64,000 nucleotides of DNA from Rheinheimera pacifica (GCF_024809855.1 NZ_JANUEM010000003.1:62001-126000), one strand, 5' to 3'; numbered from the stretch's first letter, positions 29,112 through 38,842 are shown. Notes: generated by a model from the letters alone, not told the origin. Numbers and translations: made by a program.

Positions 29112-30137
29112 ATGAAAGCATTAGCAAAGTTAAAAGCAGAACCGGGCATTTGGCAAACCGAGGTAGAAAAACCGGAAGTTGGCCCGAATGATGTGTTAAT
29201 TCGTATTAAAAAAACCGCGATTTGCGGCACCGATGTGCATATATATAAGTGGGACGAGTGGGCACAAAATACTATTCCGCACGGTATGGTGGTGGGCCAC
29301 GAATATGTTGGTGTCATTGAAGGTATGGGCTCGGAAGTACGCGGCTTTAATATTGGCGATCGCGTCTCCGGCGAAGGCCATATCACTTGCGGCTACTGCC
29401 GTAACTGCCGGGCCGGTAGGGTGCATTTATGCCGCAACACTATTGGCGTTGGTGTAAACCGTGCCGGTTCTTTTGCCGAGTATCTGGTAATCCCTGCCTA
29501 TAACGCTTTTAAACTGGCTGATAATATTCCGGATAATATCGCTGCTATTTTCGACCCGTTCGGCAATGCTGTACATACTGCCTTGTCATTTGATTTAGTT
29601 GGTGAAGATGTACTGATCACCGGTGCCGGCCCTATCGGTATTATGGCTGCTGCAGTGGCGCGCCATGTTGGTGCCCGCCACGTCGTGATTACCGATGTAA
29701 ACCCATACCGGCTTGAACTGGCACTGAAAATGGGCGCTACCCGTGCGGTAGATGTGAGCAAGCAGAATTTAAAAGACGTGATGAAAGAGCTGGGCATGAC
29801 AGAAGGCTTTGACGTTGGCCTGGAAATGTCTGGCGTACCGGCAGCGTTTCGCAGCATGCTGGATACCATGAACCACGGTGGCAAAATTGCCATGTTAGGG
29901 ATCCCGCCGTCTGATATGGCGGTAGACTGGAACAAAGTTATATTTAAAGGACTGATAATTAAAGGTATCTACGGCCGGGAGATGTTTGAAACCTGGTACA
30001 AGATGGCCAGCTTAATCCAATCTGGGCTGGATTTAACACCCATGATAACCCATGAGTTACCCATGGAGCGTTTTCAGGAGGGCTTCGACATTATGTGCTC
30101 GGGCCAATCCGGCAAAGTGGTACTGAACTGGTCTTAA
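29112..30137 (+). CDS. tdh: L-threonine 3-dehydrogenase
   Basis: 341 residues, identical in length to E. coli Tdh. Zinc alcohol dehydrogenase fold: catalytic zinc Cys in [21 protein letters not shown], the structural zinc Cys set in [15 protein letters not shown], and an NAD-binding motif [11 protein letters not shown]. It oxidises threonine to 2-amino-3-ketobutyrate for Kbl. Second gene of the kbl-tdh operon, closed by an intrinsic terminator. Confidence 0.97.
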   Translation: MKALAKLKAEPGIWQTEVEKPEVGPNDVLIRIKKTAICGTDVHIYKWDEWAQNTIPHGMVVGHEYVGVIEGMGSEVRGFNIGDRVSGEGHITCGYCRNCRAGRVHLCRNTIGVGVNRAGSFAEYLVIPAYNAFKLADNIPDNIAAIFDPFGNAVHTALSFDLVGEDVLITGAGPIGIMAAAVARHVGARHVVITDVNPYRLELALKMGATRAVDVSKQNLKDVMKELGMTEGFDVGLEMSGVPAAFRSMLDTMNHGGKIAMLGIPPSDMAVDWNKVIFKGLIIKGIYGREMFETWYKMASLIQSGLDLTPMITHELPMERFQEGFDIMCSGQSGKVVLNWS

Positions 30138-30162
30138 CACTGTGAACTAGGTGAGATACAGC

Positions 30163-30190
30163 AAAAAGCGAACTGAGGTTCGCTTTTTTT
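30163..30190 (+). terminator. Intrinsic terminator after tdh
   Basis: AAAAAGCGAAC, a TGAG tetraloop and GTTCGCTTTTT with a continuing T-run form an 11-bp terminator stem. Confidence 0.9.
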
Positions 30191-30356
30191 ATGTCTGTTT
30201 TTTTGCCAGTAACAATAAGTTACAAGTGTATATTTAACATGGATTTAATTAAGTCATTGTTTTTAAATATTTTTTATGAGTTGGAGTGGTTTATGCATTG
30301 TGCTGTTGCAAGCTATTGCATTACTACAACCAATAACAAAATTCAGAGGTATATCC

Positions 30357-30851
30357 ATGTTGAAGTCTATATTGTTTGCTCTATCAGCTTTGGTACTGAG
30401 CAGTCTGGCGCTGCCGCAGACCGTGCAGGCCGCACCTATCATGACACAAGAATTCCTGTTTGAAGATGGTACCAGCTTTGGCGTGCTATCTGTTGATCTG
30501 GATAACATTGACGAGTTCGGTAATGTACTTCAGTGGGAAGCATTTGAGCTGTTCGGTTTTACCATCGGTGAAAGCTTCCTGTTTCTGGCTGAATATAACC
30601 CGTTAAACCTGGCAGCAGGTTTTACTTTCTTAAACTTCGACGTAAATGATATCTCCAACTCTTTTGCTTTCCAGGGCTTCTGGGACAGCGCTTTTGGTGA
30701 AGGTTTCATGGATATTTTCAGTACTGATGGTCAATTCATTGATGCCGGTTCCTTCTACTTAAGTAATGTTACTTTAGTGTCTGAGCCAGCAACGTTGTTT
30801 TTGATGCTGGGTGCTGTTGGTGGTTTAATACTGCGCCGCCGTCAAGGTTAA
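30357..30851 (+). CDS. Exported PEP-CTERM-type protein
   Basis: The ATG at 30357 is preferred over an upstream in-frame start because AGAGG sits just before it and the protein then opens with a signal peptide (MLKSILFALSALVLSSLALPQTVQAA). The product is 164 residues. The C-terminus SEPATLFLMLGAVGGLILRRRQG is a PEP-CTERM sorting tail: a short Pro-bearing motif (SEP in place of PEP), a membrane helix and an Arg cluster, normally cut by an exosortase. The middle is Phe- and Asp-rich and unrecognised. No exosortase gene is in the window. Such proteins often go to the surface or the exopolysaccharide matrix. Confidence 0.78.
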   Translation: MLKSILFALSALVLSSLALPQTVQAAPIMTQEFLFEDGTSFGVLSVDLDNIDEFGNVLQWEAFELFGFTIGESFLFLAEYNPLNLAAGFTFLNFDVNDISNSFAFQGFWDSAFGEGFMDIFSTDGQFIDAGSFYLSNVTLVSEPATLFLMLGAVGGLILRRRQG

Positions 30852-31040
30852 GTGTCAGCTTTTTTATCAGTGAAATTATGTGTGGTTAACAACTATGGTA
30901 GCTTGTTCACACATGTTGTCTCTGCGGTAAGAGGCAACATAGCTACCATGTTTGTGTTGGTAAGCTACATTGAAGTGTCAGCTTTTTATACATCTGTGCC
31001 AACAACGTTGCTTTTGCGTTAAGCAACATTGCTGGCAGAT
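30851..31040. repeat. Two hairpin units, each preceded by AGTGTCAGCTTTTT
   Basis: AGTGTCAGCTTTTT occurs at about 30851 and again at about 30973. Each copy is followed by a large stem-loop. The first (30895-30949) has ATGGTAGCT/AGCTACCAT outer arms and an 11-bp inner stem around GCGGTA. The second (30992-31040) has ATCTG/CAGAT outer arms and GTTGCTT/AAGCAAC inner arms. They fill most of the 340-bp space between the PEP-CTERM gene and the subtilase; I see no gene there. One or both may end the PEP-CTERM transcript. Confidence 0.55.
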
Positions 31041-31191
31041 ATAAAGCAAACCCGGTTGAACAAATCCAGGTTAAAAAGTGCTCGAATAAATATCGTCAGT
31101 TGCCGCAATAAACGCACTGTTTTGGTTTAACAGAACCTGGCAGGTTGCGTTTAAGGCTCTGATGGGTAATAAAAATAAACGGAGATATTAC

Positions 31192-34100
31192 ATGCGATTT
31201 AACAGAATTATGTCCAGAACTGCATTAGCAGTTGCAGTAGCGGTTGGCGCGGTCCACGCCAATGCACTGGCAAACCAATATGAAGTGACTATTGATCCAA
31301 GCCAGCTCAGTCAAGTGGCGGGCGATGACACCGAAGCTGCACCTTACATTGTTCAGGTTAAAGGTAAAAGTGGCGTAGAAAGAGCAGAAGAACTTGGCGA
31401 GCTGCTACCAGCCAGACAATCAGTAACTCAGGCGCTGAACCGCTATAATGCCGGTTCTGCCCGTATGCAAAACTATACCAACAGCTTAAAAGCCTTCCAT
31501 CAGCAACTGGCGGCACAAACGGGAGCTGTTGAGGTTATTTATTCTTACACCCATACCTTTAATGGTTTCTCTGCCAAAATGACAGCGGCACAGGCTGAGG
31601 CAATGCGTAGCCTGCCGAATGTTGTTGGCGTATGGCGTGACGAAGCTCAGCAGTTAACCACATCAAATACACCGGCATTTCTTGAGCTGACAGGCTCACC
31701 AGATGGTTTACACACGCTGGGTGTGAAAGGTGAAGATATCGTTATTGGTATTGTTGACAGCGGTATTTGGCCAGAACACCCAAGCTTTGCTGATGACGGC
31801 TCATACGGGCCGCTGGCAGGCTGGGCCGGTGCCTGTGATGTTGGGCAAGATGCTAATTTTAGTTGCAGCAATAAACTGATTGGTGCCCGCTACTATAAAA
31901 ACACTTTCGAGAGCGTATATCAGTTGCAACCTGGTGAGTTCGCGTCACCACGTGATGCTGACAACCATGGTACTCACGTTGCATCAACTGCTGGTGGTAA
32001 CGAGGGGGTAACAGCGGTATTTAATGGTACTCCGGTTGCAACCGTATCAGGTATTGCGCCGCGTGCGCGTATTGCCATGTATAAAGCCTGTTGGAACAGT
32101 ACTTATGTCAGCCCGGCGGGTGTTGCTGAACGCGGCTGTTTCTATGGTGATACCATGGCAGCTATTGACCAGGCTGTAGCCGATGGTGTTGATGTGATTA
32201 ACTATTCTATCGGTGGTAGTTTAACTGATTTAACGACTTTAGCTGTGGCTGCCAAACTACGCGCTACGCAGGCGGGTGTATTTGTTGCCGTGTCAGCCGG
32301 TAACGACGGCCCGGGAGCTGGCACTATTGGTACTCCTGCACCATGGGTAACCACTGTTGCAGCATCGACTTATGATGGTACCAGTGTTGCTAACGGTATT
32401 GAAGTCACAGCGGGTCCGCTACAGGGTACTTATGTTGCCGTTGAAGGCGGTACTTCCAGGCCATTAAAAGAAACCGGTGCTGTGAGCGCAGATGTAGTGG
32501 TAGCAGCGCCATTGGACGGCTGTACGGCACTGACTAATGCAGCAGACATCGCTGGCAGTTTTGCATTGATCCAACGTGGCAGCTGTGACTTTACCGTTAA
32601 GCTGGGTAATGCTCAGGCCGCCGGTGCTGCAGGTGTTATCGTATACAACAACGTTGCGGGTTCTCCTATTGTTATGGGCGGCACAGGCAGTGTAAATATC
32701 CCGGCGGTAATGATCCCCCTGGCAGCCGGTAATGCATTTAATGCTGAAGTTACTGCAGGCGGTACTGTAAATGTAGTAATGAGCCCGTCTGTGTTTGTTA
32801 CCGATGTGGTTGAAGTTGGTAACCTGATGGCAGGCTTCTCGTCACGCGGGCCTAATTTAGCAACTTTTGATGTTATCAAGCCTGATATTACTGCTCCGGG
32901 TGTGAAAATTCTGGCTGGCGCGTCATCTCAGCCAATGTTGACAGCACACGGTAACAGCTTCACTTATCTGCAGGGTACGTCTATGTCGAGCCCGCATATT
33001 GCAGGTATGGCAGCATTGGTAAAAGAAGCGAACCCAAGCTGGACACCAGCGATGATTAAATCTGCGCTGATGACAACTGCACGGCAGAATTTAACCAAAG
33101 AGAACGGTATCACGCCTGCCGACCCGTTTGATTTTGGTGCTGGCCATGCGGTACCAAACAAAGCAACTAATCCGGGTTTAACTTATGACATCAATAATCT
33201 GGATTACTTTGCCTTCCTGTGCGGTGTAGGTAACCGTGCCTTTGTTCTGAGCGCGAGTGGTTACTCCTGTGATGCGTTTGAAGCGGCAAATTACGATACT
33301 GATCCAAGCCAGCTGAACCTGCCATCTCTGGCAATTGGCGAGCTGTCTGGTACAGAAACCTTGTATCGTGAAGTTACAGACGTGAGTGGTTCTGCCTCAG
33401 TTTACACGGCAACAATTGAAGCACCAGCCGGTGTGGATGTTACGCTTGTCGGTGGCAATAGTATGTCAGTACCTGCCAATGGTAAGGCTGCATATGGTTT
33501 AACCTTTAAACCAAACCAAAGTGCTGTTATCGGGCAATGGGTATTTGGTGCTATTACCTGGTCTGACGGTGCGCATACTGTGCGCAGCCCGATCGCGGTC
33601 AGAGTAGTACCACCAAAACTGATTGATGCACCTGCAAACATTACTGCTTCAGTAGTGGCTAAAGCTGGCCGTATCAACTTCCCGGTGACCATGAACTACA
33701 GCGGAAACACCAGTGCCAGCATTGTAGGCCTGACTGCACCTGCAGGTTCCAGCCGTACTATTCCACAAGACCCTGACAGCACGTTTAGCTTTAATGAGCC
33801 GGGCTTAGGCTTACACACGTTCGAAGTGCCGGCAGGTACCAGAGTATTACGTTTCAGTCTGTATGAAGCCTTGGCTTCTGTACCAGGTGCTGATTTAGAT
33901 ATGTACGTTTACCGTTGTATCGCATCGTCCTGTACTGCGGTTGGGTCTTCAACCAGTGTTGGCGGTAATGAGCAGGTAACATTACGCGACCCTGCACCTG
34001 CTGCTAACGGTGCTGCCGGTAACTTCTATCTGGTGTTTGTGCATGCTTACGATCTGTTAGGTCAGGCCACGGTTAACTACACTATGCCGTTATGGGTAGT

Positions 34101-34287
34101 AGGTAGCGACGCAGGTAACACCCGAGTGGCTGCCAGCACCAGAGCGATTGAAGGGCGTGCTAACGTGGTTACTCTGCAAACGTCTAACCTGACTGCCAGC
34201 CCATTTCCTTATCTGGGTGTGATGTCATTTAAAGGTGCAGATGGCCTTGAACAGGCAACAACCCTGCTGGAAGTAACAGCAAACTGA
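31192..34287 (+). CDS. Secreted subtilisin-like serine protease (S8, with PA domain)
   Basis: The ATG at 31192 (GGAG upstream, signal peptide MRFNRIMSRTALAVAVAVGAVHA) is preferred over 31162, giving 1031 residues. Order: signal peptide, I9-type propeptide (~50-155), S8 domain with D189 in GIVDSGIWPE, H262 in HGTHVAST, oxyanion N371 in SAGNDGPG and S597 in GTSMSSPH. A PA domain is inserted at ~430-535 (GSFALIQRGSCDFTVK), and C-terminal beta domains occupy ~700-1031. This layout resembles plant subtilases and the large secreted alkaline proteases of Alteromonadales. It acts outside the cell, presumably in protein scavenging. Cys pairs in the catalytic domain fit an exported protein. Confidence 0.92.
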   Translation: MRFNRIMSRTALAVAVAVGAVHANALANQYEVTIDPSQLSQVAGDDTEAAPYIVQVKGKSGVERAEELGELLPARQSVTQALNRYNAGSARMQNYTNSLKAFHQQLAAQTGAVEVIYSYTHTFNGFSAKMTAAQAEAMRSLPNVVGVWRDEAQQLTTSNTPAFLELTGSPDGLHTLGVKGEDIVIGIVDSGIWPEHPSFADDGSYGPLAGWAGACDVGQDANFSCSNKLIGARYYKNTFESVYQLQPGEFASPRDADNHGTHVASTAGGNEGVTAVFNGTPVATVSGIAPRARIAMYKACWNSTYVSPAGVAERGCFYGDTMAAIDQAVADGVDVINYSIGGSLTDLTTLAVAAKLRATQAGVFVAVSAGNDGPGAGTIGTPAPWVTTVAASTYDGTSVANGIEVTAGPLQGTYVAVEGGTSRPLKETGAVSADVVVAAPLDGCTALTNAADIAGSFALIQRGSCDFTVKLGNAQAAGAAGVIVYNNVAGSPIVMGGTGSVNIPAVMIPLAAGNAFNAEVTAGGTVNVVMSPSVFVTDVVEVGNLMAGFSSRGPNLATFDVIKPDITAPGVKILAGASSQPMLTAHGNSFTYLQGTSMSSPHIAGMAALVKEANPSWTPAMIKSALMTTARQNLTKENGITPADPFDFGAGHAVPNKATNPGLTYDINNLDYFAFLCGVGNRAFVLSASGYSCDAFEAANYDTDPSQLNLPSLAIGELSGTETLYREVTDVSGSASVYTATIEAPAGVDVTLVGGNSMSVPANGKAAYGLTFKPNQSAVIGQWVFGAITWSDGAHTVRSPIAVRVVPPKLIDAPANITASVVAKAGRINFPVTMNYSGNTSASIVGLTAPAGSSRTIPQDPDSTFSFNEPGLGLHTFEVPAGTRVLRFSLYEALASVPGADLDMYVYRCIASSCTAVGSSTSVGGNEQVTLRDPAPAANGAAGNFYLVFVHAYDLLGQATVNYTMPLWVVGSDAGNTRVAASTRAIEGRANVVTLQTSNLTASPFPYLGVMSFKGADGLEQATTLLEVTAN

Positions 34288-34306
34288 TAGTGTTGTAACT
34301 GAAAGG

Positions 34307-34334
34307 GCCCGGTTAAATAACCGGGCTTTTTTTT
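34307..34334 (+). terminator. Intrinsic terminator after the subtilase
   Basis: GCCCGGTTA and TAACCGGGC pair closely and are followed by a run of eight T. Confidence 0.88.
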
Positions 34335-34418
34335 AACTGTAACTGCCGCTGTACGGCTTAATAAGCTGGCCTATACTGAATAAGACTTATAACGCCCTGG
34401 AATGGCTGGGAGTTTGTT

Positions 34419-35063
34419 GTGTTGTTATTGCTGTTGCTGGCTATTGGATTGCTAAGTTTTGTTGCCTTCAGATTTCGCCGTATGGCTGCTGCGTTGCGCG
34501 CAGAAATAGCCCGCCACGCGCAAACCGAACAACAACTGATCGAGCGTAATAAAGAACTGCTGCAACTGGCAAGTACTGATCTGCTTACCGGTTTATTAAA
34601 CCGGCGAGCCGTTATACAACAAGCGCTAAGTGAGCTGCGCCGCGCCAAGCGCTATAGGAAAGATCTGGCTGTGCTAATGCTGGACATCGATCACTTTAAA
34701 CACATTAATGATCAGTACGGTCATGCCGCCGGTGATAAAGTGCTGCGTTATTTTGCGGTGTTGTGCCAGCAAAGTATTCGGGATACCGATTTGCTGGGGC
34801 GCTACGGTGGTGAAGAGTTTATTCTGGTACTGCCGGAAATTGATTTGCAAACCGCTATTTTGTCTGCTGAGCGGATCCGCATGACAGTGTCACAATATCA
34901 CTTTACTCTTACCGACAGCACAGCTGTGCAGTTGAGTTGCAGTATTGGTATTGCCATGTATCTGCCGGAACGCGATGATCTGGATAAACTGCTCTTAAGG
35001 GCTGATCAGGCGTTATATCAGGCCAAGCATCAGGGCCGTAATCGCTGTGCCGTTAAGCAATAA
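34419..35063 (+). CDS. Membrane-anchored diguanylate cyclase (GGDEF)
   Basis: 214 residues from a GTG with GGGAG 6 nt upstream. One N-terminal membrane helix (residues 1-18), a short coiled coil (25-50), then a GGDEF domain. The active site is GGEEF in RYGGEEFILVLPE, a functional variant, and an RDTD allosteric I-site lies five residues before it. STDLLTGLLNRR, LMLDIDHFKHIND and the C-terminal ADQALYQAKHQGRN are the other landmarks. It should make cyclic-di-GMP at the inner membrane with product inhibition. There is no sensor domain beyond the helix. Its link to the following pstS genes is unknown. Confidence 0.9.
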   Translation: MLLLLLLAIGLLSFVAFRFRRMAAALRAEIARHAQTEQQLIERNKELLQLASTDLLTGLLNRRAVIQQALSELRRAKRYRKDLAVLMLDIDHFKHINDQYGHAAGDKVLRYFAVLCQQSIRDTDLLGRYGGEEFILVLPEIDLQTAILSAERIRMTVSQYHFTLTDSTAVQLSCSIGIAMYLPERDDLDKLLLRADQALYQAKHQGRNRCAVKQ

Positions 35064-35124
35064 TAACTGCAAATACTGAATTGCCGGTTATACTGGCAAT
35101 CTGCTTAGTAAAGGATCTTGTGTT

Positions 35125-36156
35125 ATGTTGTGTAGTCGTTTGTTGCTGGCAACCATATTGATTACAGCAATAATCAGTGTTCAGGTTAAGGCACAAACCC
35201 GCTTTCGTGACACTATTCAAATTGCCGGTTCTTCAACTATGTTGCCCTTTGTCTCTATTGCTGCAGAAGAGTTTGGCTACAGTTTCGCTCAATTTCGGGT
35301 GCCGGTTGTAGGCTCGGGTGGTTCGGCCGGTGGCTTGCGGCAATTTTGTCAGGGAGTGGGCAGCCACACTATTGATATTGCCAATACGTCCAGACCCATG
35401 CGCCCGGCTGAACTGGCAGCTTGCAGGGCCAATGGCGTAGATAAAATTCTTGAAGTTACGCTGGGTTATGATGCTATTGTGTTTGCCTCGCGTATTGACG
35501 CGGCCGCTTTTGATCTTACTCCCGGGCAAATTTTTCTGGCACAGGCTGCTCAGGTACCATCGGTACAAGGCATGGTAGCTAACCCTTATCAGCGTTGGTC
35601 TGATATCGACAGTAGCCTGCCTGAGCAACAAATTGTGTTAGCCATTCCCGGCACAAACCACGGTACGCGCGAAATTTACGAAGAAGATATAGTGTTACCC
35701 GGTTGTCTGGCGATACCTGCAGTGCAGCACCTTGAGCCCGAGGCTCAGCTTAACTTTTGCAGTGCAATACGCAAAGACGGCAGAGTGATTGAAATTGCAG
35801 GAGATTATACTGAAGCTTTAGCCCGGCTTGATGCTCAGCATGATGCAATAGGGGTGTTTGGGGTGAGTTTTTATCAGGCTAACCGCGATCGTATTAAAGT
35901 CGCGGCTATTTCCGGTGTGCTGCCCGCTACCGAAACCATTTTAGCCGGTGAATACCCACTAACCCGGCCACTGTACTTTTATGTCAAGCTGGCACATGTT
36001 GGCTTAACTCCGGGCCTGCTCGAGTTTAGCCGCTATCTGGCAAGTGATGCTGTATCCGGTGAAAACAGCCCGCTGCAAGATGCCGGTTTAATTGTGCTGA
36101 CACCAGAGCTGCGCCAGAAAATGCAACAGCGCATTGTCAGCCAACAATCGCTTTAA
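35125..36156 (+). CDS. PstS-like phosphate-binding protein (first tandem copy)
   Basis: 343 residues with a signal peptide ending near VQVKAQT. The phosphate-binding landmarks are present: IQIAGSSTMLPF, VVGSGGSAGGLRQFCQGVG, IANTSRPM and GTNHGTREIYEE. It has the same length as the following pstS and aligns with it throughout, so the pair is a tandem duplication, but it has drifted more and carries poorer codons. I find no Pho box before it, so it may be expressed differently or serve as a second-affinity binder for the same transporter. Confidence 0.85.
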   Translation: MLCSRLLLATILITAIISVQVKAQTRFRDTIQIAGSSTMLPFVSIAAEEFGYSFAQFRVPVVGSGGSAGGLRQFCQGVGSHTIDIANTSRPMRPAELAACRANGVDKILEVTLGYDAIVFASRIDAAAFDLTPGQIFLAQAAQVPSVQGMVANPYQRWSDIDSSLPEQQIVLAIPGTNHGTREIYEEDIVLPGCLAIPAVQHLEPEAQLNFCSAIRKDGRVIEIAGDYTEALARLDAQHDAIGVFGVSFYQANRDRIKVAAISGVLPATETILAGEYPLTRPLYFYVKLAHVGLTPGLLEFSRYLASDAVSGENSPLQDAGLIVLTPELRQKMQQRIVSQQSL

Positions 36157-36192
36157 TGCGGCTCAACAGATAAACAATGCAAAAAATATTGC

Positions 36193-36210
36193 TTGTCATA
36201 TTGCTGCAAT
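36193..36210 (+). promoter_or_regulatory. Candidate Pho box before the second pstS
   Basis: TTGTCAT-N4-CTGCAAT has the 11-bp unit spacing of a PhoB site and is the same pair of units as the box at 37357. The second unit is a weak match to CTGTCAT. It lies 65 bp before the pstS ATG, inside the 118-bp gap between the copies. Confidence 0.5.
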
Positions 36211-36274
36211 AATCATCAAGCACACTGCACCTCGTCAAAGTAATCCAATACTTATATTTAACGAGGACACCATC

Positions 36275-37306
36275 ATGACATTGAATAACTTAACCAAACT
36301 GGTTCTGGCAAGTGCAGTAGCACTGAGCTTCAGCACTGTTGCGCAAACAAGCGGCCGTGACACTATCCAGGTGGCAGGTTCGTCAACCGTATTACCTTTT
36401 TCTTCTGTTGCTGCTGAAGAGTTCGGTAACAATTTTGCTCAGTTTAAAACGCCGGTAGTAGGTTCAGGCGGCTCTTCTGGTGGCTTACGTCAGTTCTGTC
36501 AGGGTGTTGGTACCAGCACTATTGATATCGCTAACTCGTCACGCCCTATCCGCCCGGCAGAAGTTGAAGCCTGTAAAGCGAATGGTGTAAATCAGATCGT
36601 TGAAGTGAAAATTGGCTACGACGGTATCGTGTTTGCTTCACGCATTGATGCAGGTGATTTTAAACTGGAGCCTAAGCATGTATTTTTAGCCCAGGCTGCT
36701 GAAGTGCCACAGAACGGTAAAATGGTTGCCAACCCTTATACCCGCTGGTCGCAAATTGATAAATCTTTACCGGATCAGGCCATTTTATTAGCTATTCCTG
36801 GCTCTAACCACGGTACCCGTGAAGTTTACGAAGAAAAGGTTGTAGTACCTGGTTGTCAAACATTTGCTGAAGTAAAAGCTTTATCAAAAGATGATGCCGG
36901 TAAGTTCTGTCTGGCTATGCGTACCGACGGTCGTGTAGTAGAAATTGCTGGCGATTACACTGAAACTCTGGCGCGTCTGCAAGCACAAAAAGATGCTGTT
37001 GGCGTATTTGGTTTAAGCTTCTACGAAGCTAACCGTGACCGCATCAAAGTAGCAACAGTGTCAGGTGTTGTGCCTACGCTGGACACTATTATTGCTGGTA
37101 AATATCCGGTATCACGTCCGCTGTTTTTCTATGTTAAAGGTGAGCACATTGGCGTAGTACCAGGTTTACAACAGTTTGCTGAATACTTTGTGTCTGACGC
37201 AGCGTCAGGCTTTGGCAGCCCGTTAGAAGCGGCTGGCCTTATCCCGCTGGCTGATGCTGAGCGTGCTGAGATCCTGAAAAACATCCGCGCTAAGAAAACC
37301 CTGTAA
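36275..37306 (+). CDS. pstS: Phosphate ABC transporter substrate-binding protein PstS
   Basis: The frame is open from 36134, but the ATG at 36275 has CGAGG upstream and is followed by a proper signal peptide (MTLNNLTKLVLASAVALSFSTVAQ), giving 343 residues. Phosphate-contact segments: IQVAGSSTVLPF, VVGSGGSSGGLRQFCQGVG, IANSSRPI, SNHGTREVYEE, EIAGDYTET. It delivers phosphate to PstCA in the periplasm. A hairpin after the stop separates it from pstC, so it can be made in excess over the membrane parts. Confidence 0.93.
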   Translation: MTLNNLTKLVLASAVALSFSTVAQTSGRDTIQVAGSSTVLPFSSVAAEEFGNNFAQFKTPVVGSGGSSGGLRQFCQGVGTSTIDIANSSRPIRPAEVEACKANGVNQIVEVKIGYDGIVFASRIDAGDFKLEPKHVFLAQAAEVPQNGKMVANPYTRWSQIDKSLPDQAILLAIPGSNHGTREVYEEKVVVPGCQTFAEVKALSKDDAGKFCLAMRTDGRVVEIAGDYTETLARLQAQKDAVGVFGLSFYEANRDRIKVATVSGVVPTLDTIIAGKYPVSRPLFFYVKGEHIGVVPGLQQFAEYFVSDAASGFGSPLEAAGLIPLADAERAEILKNIRAKKTL

Positions 37307-37327
37307 TATTACTGCGGTGTTGTTGAT

Positions 37328-37351
37328 AAGAGCTGGCTTGCCAGCTCTTTT
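37328..37351 (+). terminator. Terminator between pstS and pstC
   Basis: AAGAGCTGG, a CTTG loop and CCAGCTCTT followed by TT form a 9-bp stem 22 nt after the pstS stop. Confidence 0.72.
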
Positions 37352-37356
37352 GCTTA

Positions 37357-37374
37357 TTGTCATAAAACTGCAAT
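37357..37374 (+). promoter_or_regulatory. Pho box before pstC
   Basis: TTGTCAT-AAAA-CTGCAAT, two 7-bp units at 11-bp spacing, 65 bp before the pstC ATG and directly after the pstS terminator. It suggests pstCAB-phoU has its own PhoB-dependent promoter. Confidence 0.6.
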
Positions 37375-37438
37375 TATTTGCAGTTACACTTGTGCCACTG
37401 GTTTGTCATGCTCAATCAGACGCTTAATTGGAGCAACC

Positions 37439-38836
37439 ATGAGTAATATTTCGTTGATCGTGCTGTTACTGGCACTGATGGCAATTGCCTATCAGGTTGG
37501 TATGGTACGCAGTCGCAAGGTCGCGACGATAAACCCCGGTGTGCGCATGCACTCAAGGCCGCAACACTACGGCATGATGGTTGGTCTGTGGGCGGTATTA
37601 CCGGCCTTTTTTGTATTGTTAATATGGGCCTGGTTTGCTCCGGGTGTCATAAGCACCATGGTGCAGGCCAGCTTACCTGCTGAATTAGCCACTCTGGACA
37701 GTAATGAAATGCGCATTGTTATGCGCCGGATCAGTAACCTGGCGGCCAATTTCGGCATCGTTGCCGATGCTGCCGACTGGGAACTGGTTGCTGCTGAATA
37801 TATGAAGCAATTGCAACATAGCAGTACCATGCTGCTTACTGCGCTGATGGCAACATTAGCGTCGGCAGGGTTGGTGATCAGTTTCTACAAAATTCAACCA
37901 CAACTACGCGCCCGCCATCAGGTAGAGCGGGTAGTAAAAGTATTACTGGTGTTGTGCTCCACCGTCGCCGTGCTGACTACTGTCGGTATAGTGTTATCGA
38001 TGGTGGGCGAAACCATGAAATTCTTCAGTTTTATTAAACCGTCAGACTTCTTTTTCGGTACCACCTGGAACCCGCGTTTTTCTACTACCGGAGTAGGTGA
38101 AGGTTCGCTTACCGGCAGTCAGGGTAGCTTTGGTTTGTTGCCGTTATTATCGGGCACTATGCTGGTAGCACTTATTGCGCTGGTGGTAGCTATACCGCTA
38201 GGTTTGATGGTAGCGATTTATTTATCAGAGTATGCACCGGCAAAATTTCGCGCCACTGCCAAACCGGTTATTGAAGTGCTGGCCGGTATTCCAACCATAG
38301 TGTACGGTTTTTTTGCGCTGGTTACGGTGGGGCCCTTTCTAACCGATCTGGGCGCAATGCTGGGGCTGACGATCCGCGCAACCTCAGCCCTGACAGCCGG
38401 TGTGGTGATGGGTATTATGATTGTGCCGTTTATCTCATCACTGACAGACGACATTATTACCCAGGTGCCAAAAACCATGCGGGATGGTTCGCTGGGGCTG
38501 GGTGCGACTAAATCAGAAACTATTCTTAAAGTAGTGTTGCCTGCGGCATTACCGGGCATAGTTGGAGCCGTTTTGCTGGCAGCCAGCCGTGCTATAGGTG
38601 AAACCATGATAGTGGTGTTAGCAGCCGGTAATAGCCCGGCACTGACTGCCAACCCGTTTGAAGCGGTGTCGACAGTAACGGTAACCATTGTTAACCAGTT
38701 AACCGGCGACAACGATTTTGCCAGCCCGCAGTCTTTGGTTGCTTTTGCGCTGGGTTTAACCTTGTTTGTCATCACGCTGCTACTAAATGTGATGGCGCTG
38801 GTTATTGTCCGTAAATACCGTGAACAATACGAGTAA
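37439..38836 (+). CDS. pstC: Phosphate ABC transporter permease PstC (long form)
   Basis: The ATG at 37439 with GGAGC upstream gives 465 residues, longer than the ~320 of E. coli PstC. The extra N-terminal part holds two or three additional membrane helices and a periplasmic or linker segment, as in the long PstC of Pseudomonas and Shewanella. The core shows PLGLMVAIYLSEYAP, the EAA-type cytoplasmic loop DGSLGLGATKSETILKVVLPAALPGI, and AIGETMIVVLAAGN. It forms the channel with PstA. Confidence 0.93.
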   Translation: MSNISLIVLLLALMAIAYQVGMVRSRKVATINPGVRMHSRPQHYGMMVGLWAVLPAFFVLLIWAWFAPGVISTMVQASLPAELATLDSNEMRIVMRRISNLAANFGIVADAADWELVAAEYMKQLQHSSTMLLTALMATLASAGLVISFYKIQPQLRARHQVERVVKVLLVLCSTVAVLTTVGIVLSMVGETMKFFSFIKPSDFFFGTTWNPRFSTTGVGEGSLTGSQGSFGLLPLLSGTMLVALIALVVAIPLGLMVAIYLSEYAPAKFRATAKPVIEVLAGIPTIVYGFFALVTVGPFLTDLGAMLGLTIRATSALTAGVVMGIMIVPFISSLTDDIITQVPKTMRDGSLGLGATKSETILKVVLPAALPGIVGAVLLAASRAIGETMIVVLAAGNSPALTANPFEAVSTVTVTIVNQLTGDNDFASPQSLVAFALGLTLFVITLLLNVMALVIVRKYREQYE

Positions 38837-38842
38837 CTGAGT

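Noticed and set aside
35081-35101. ATTGCC/GGCAAT inverted repeat before the first pstS
   Set aside because: Only a 6-bp stem with no T-run and no Pho-box units; not enough to call a terminator or operator.
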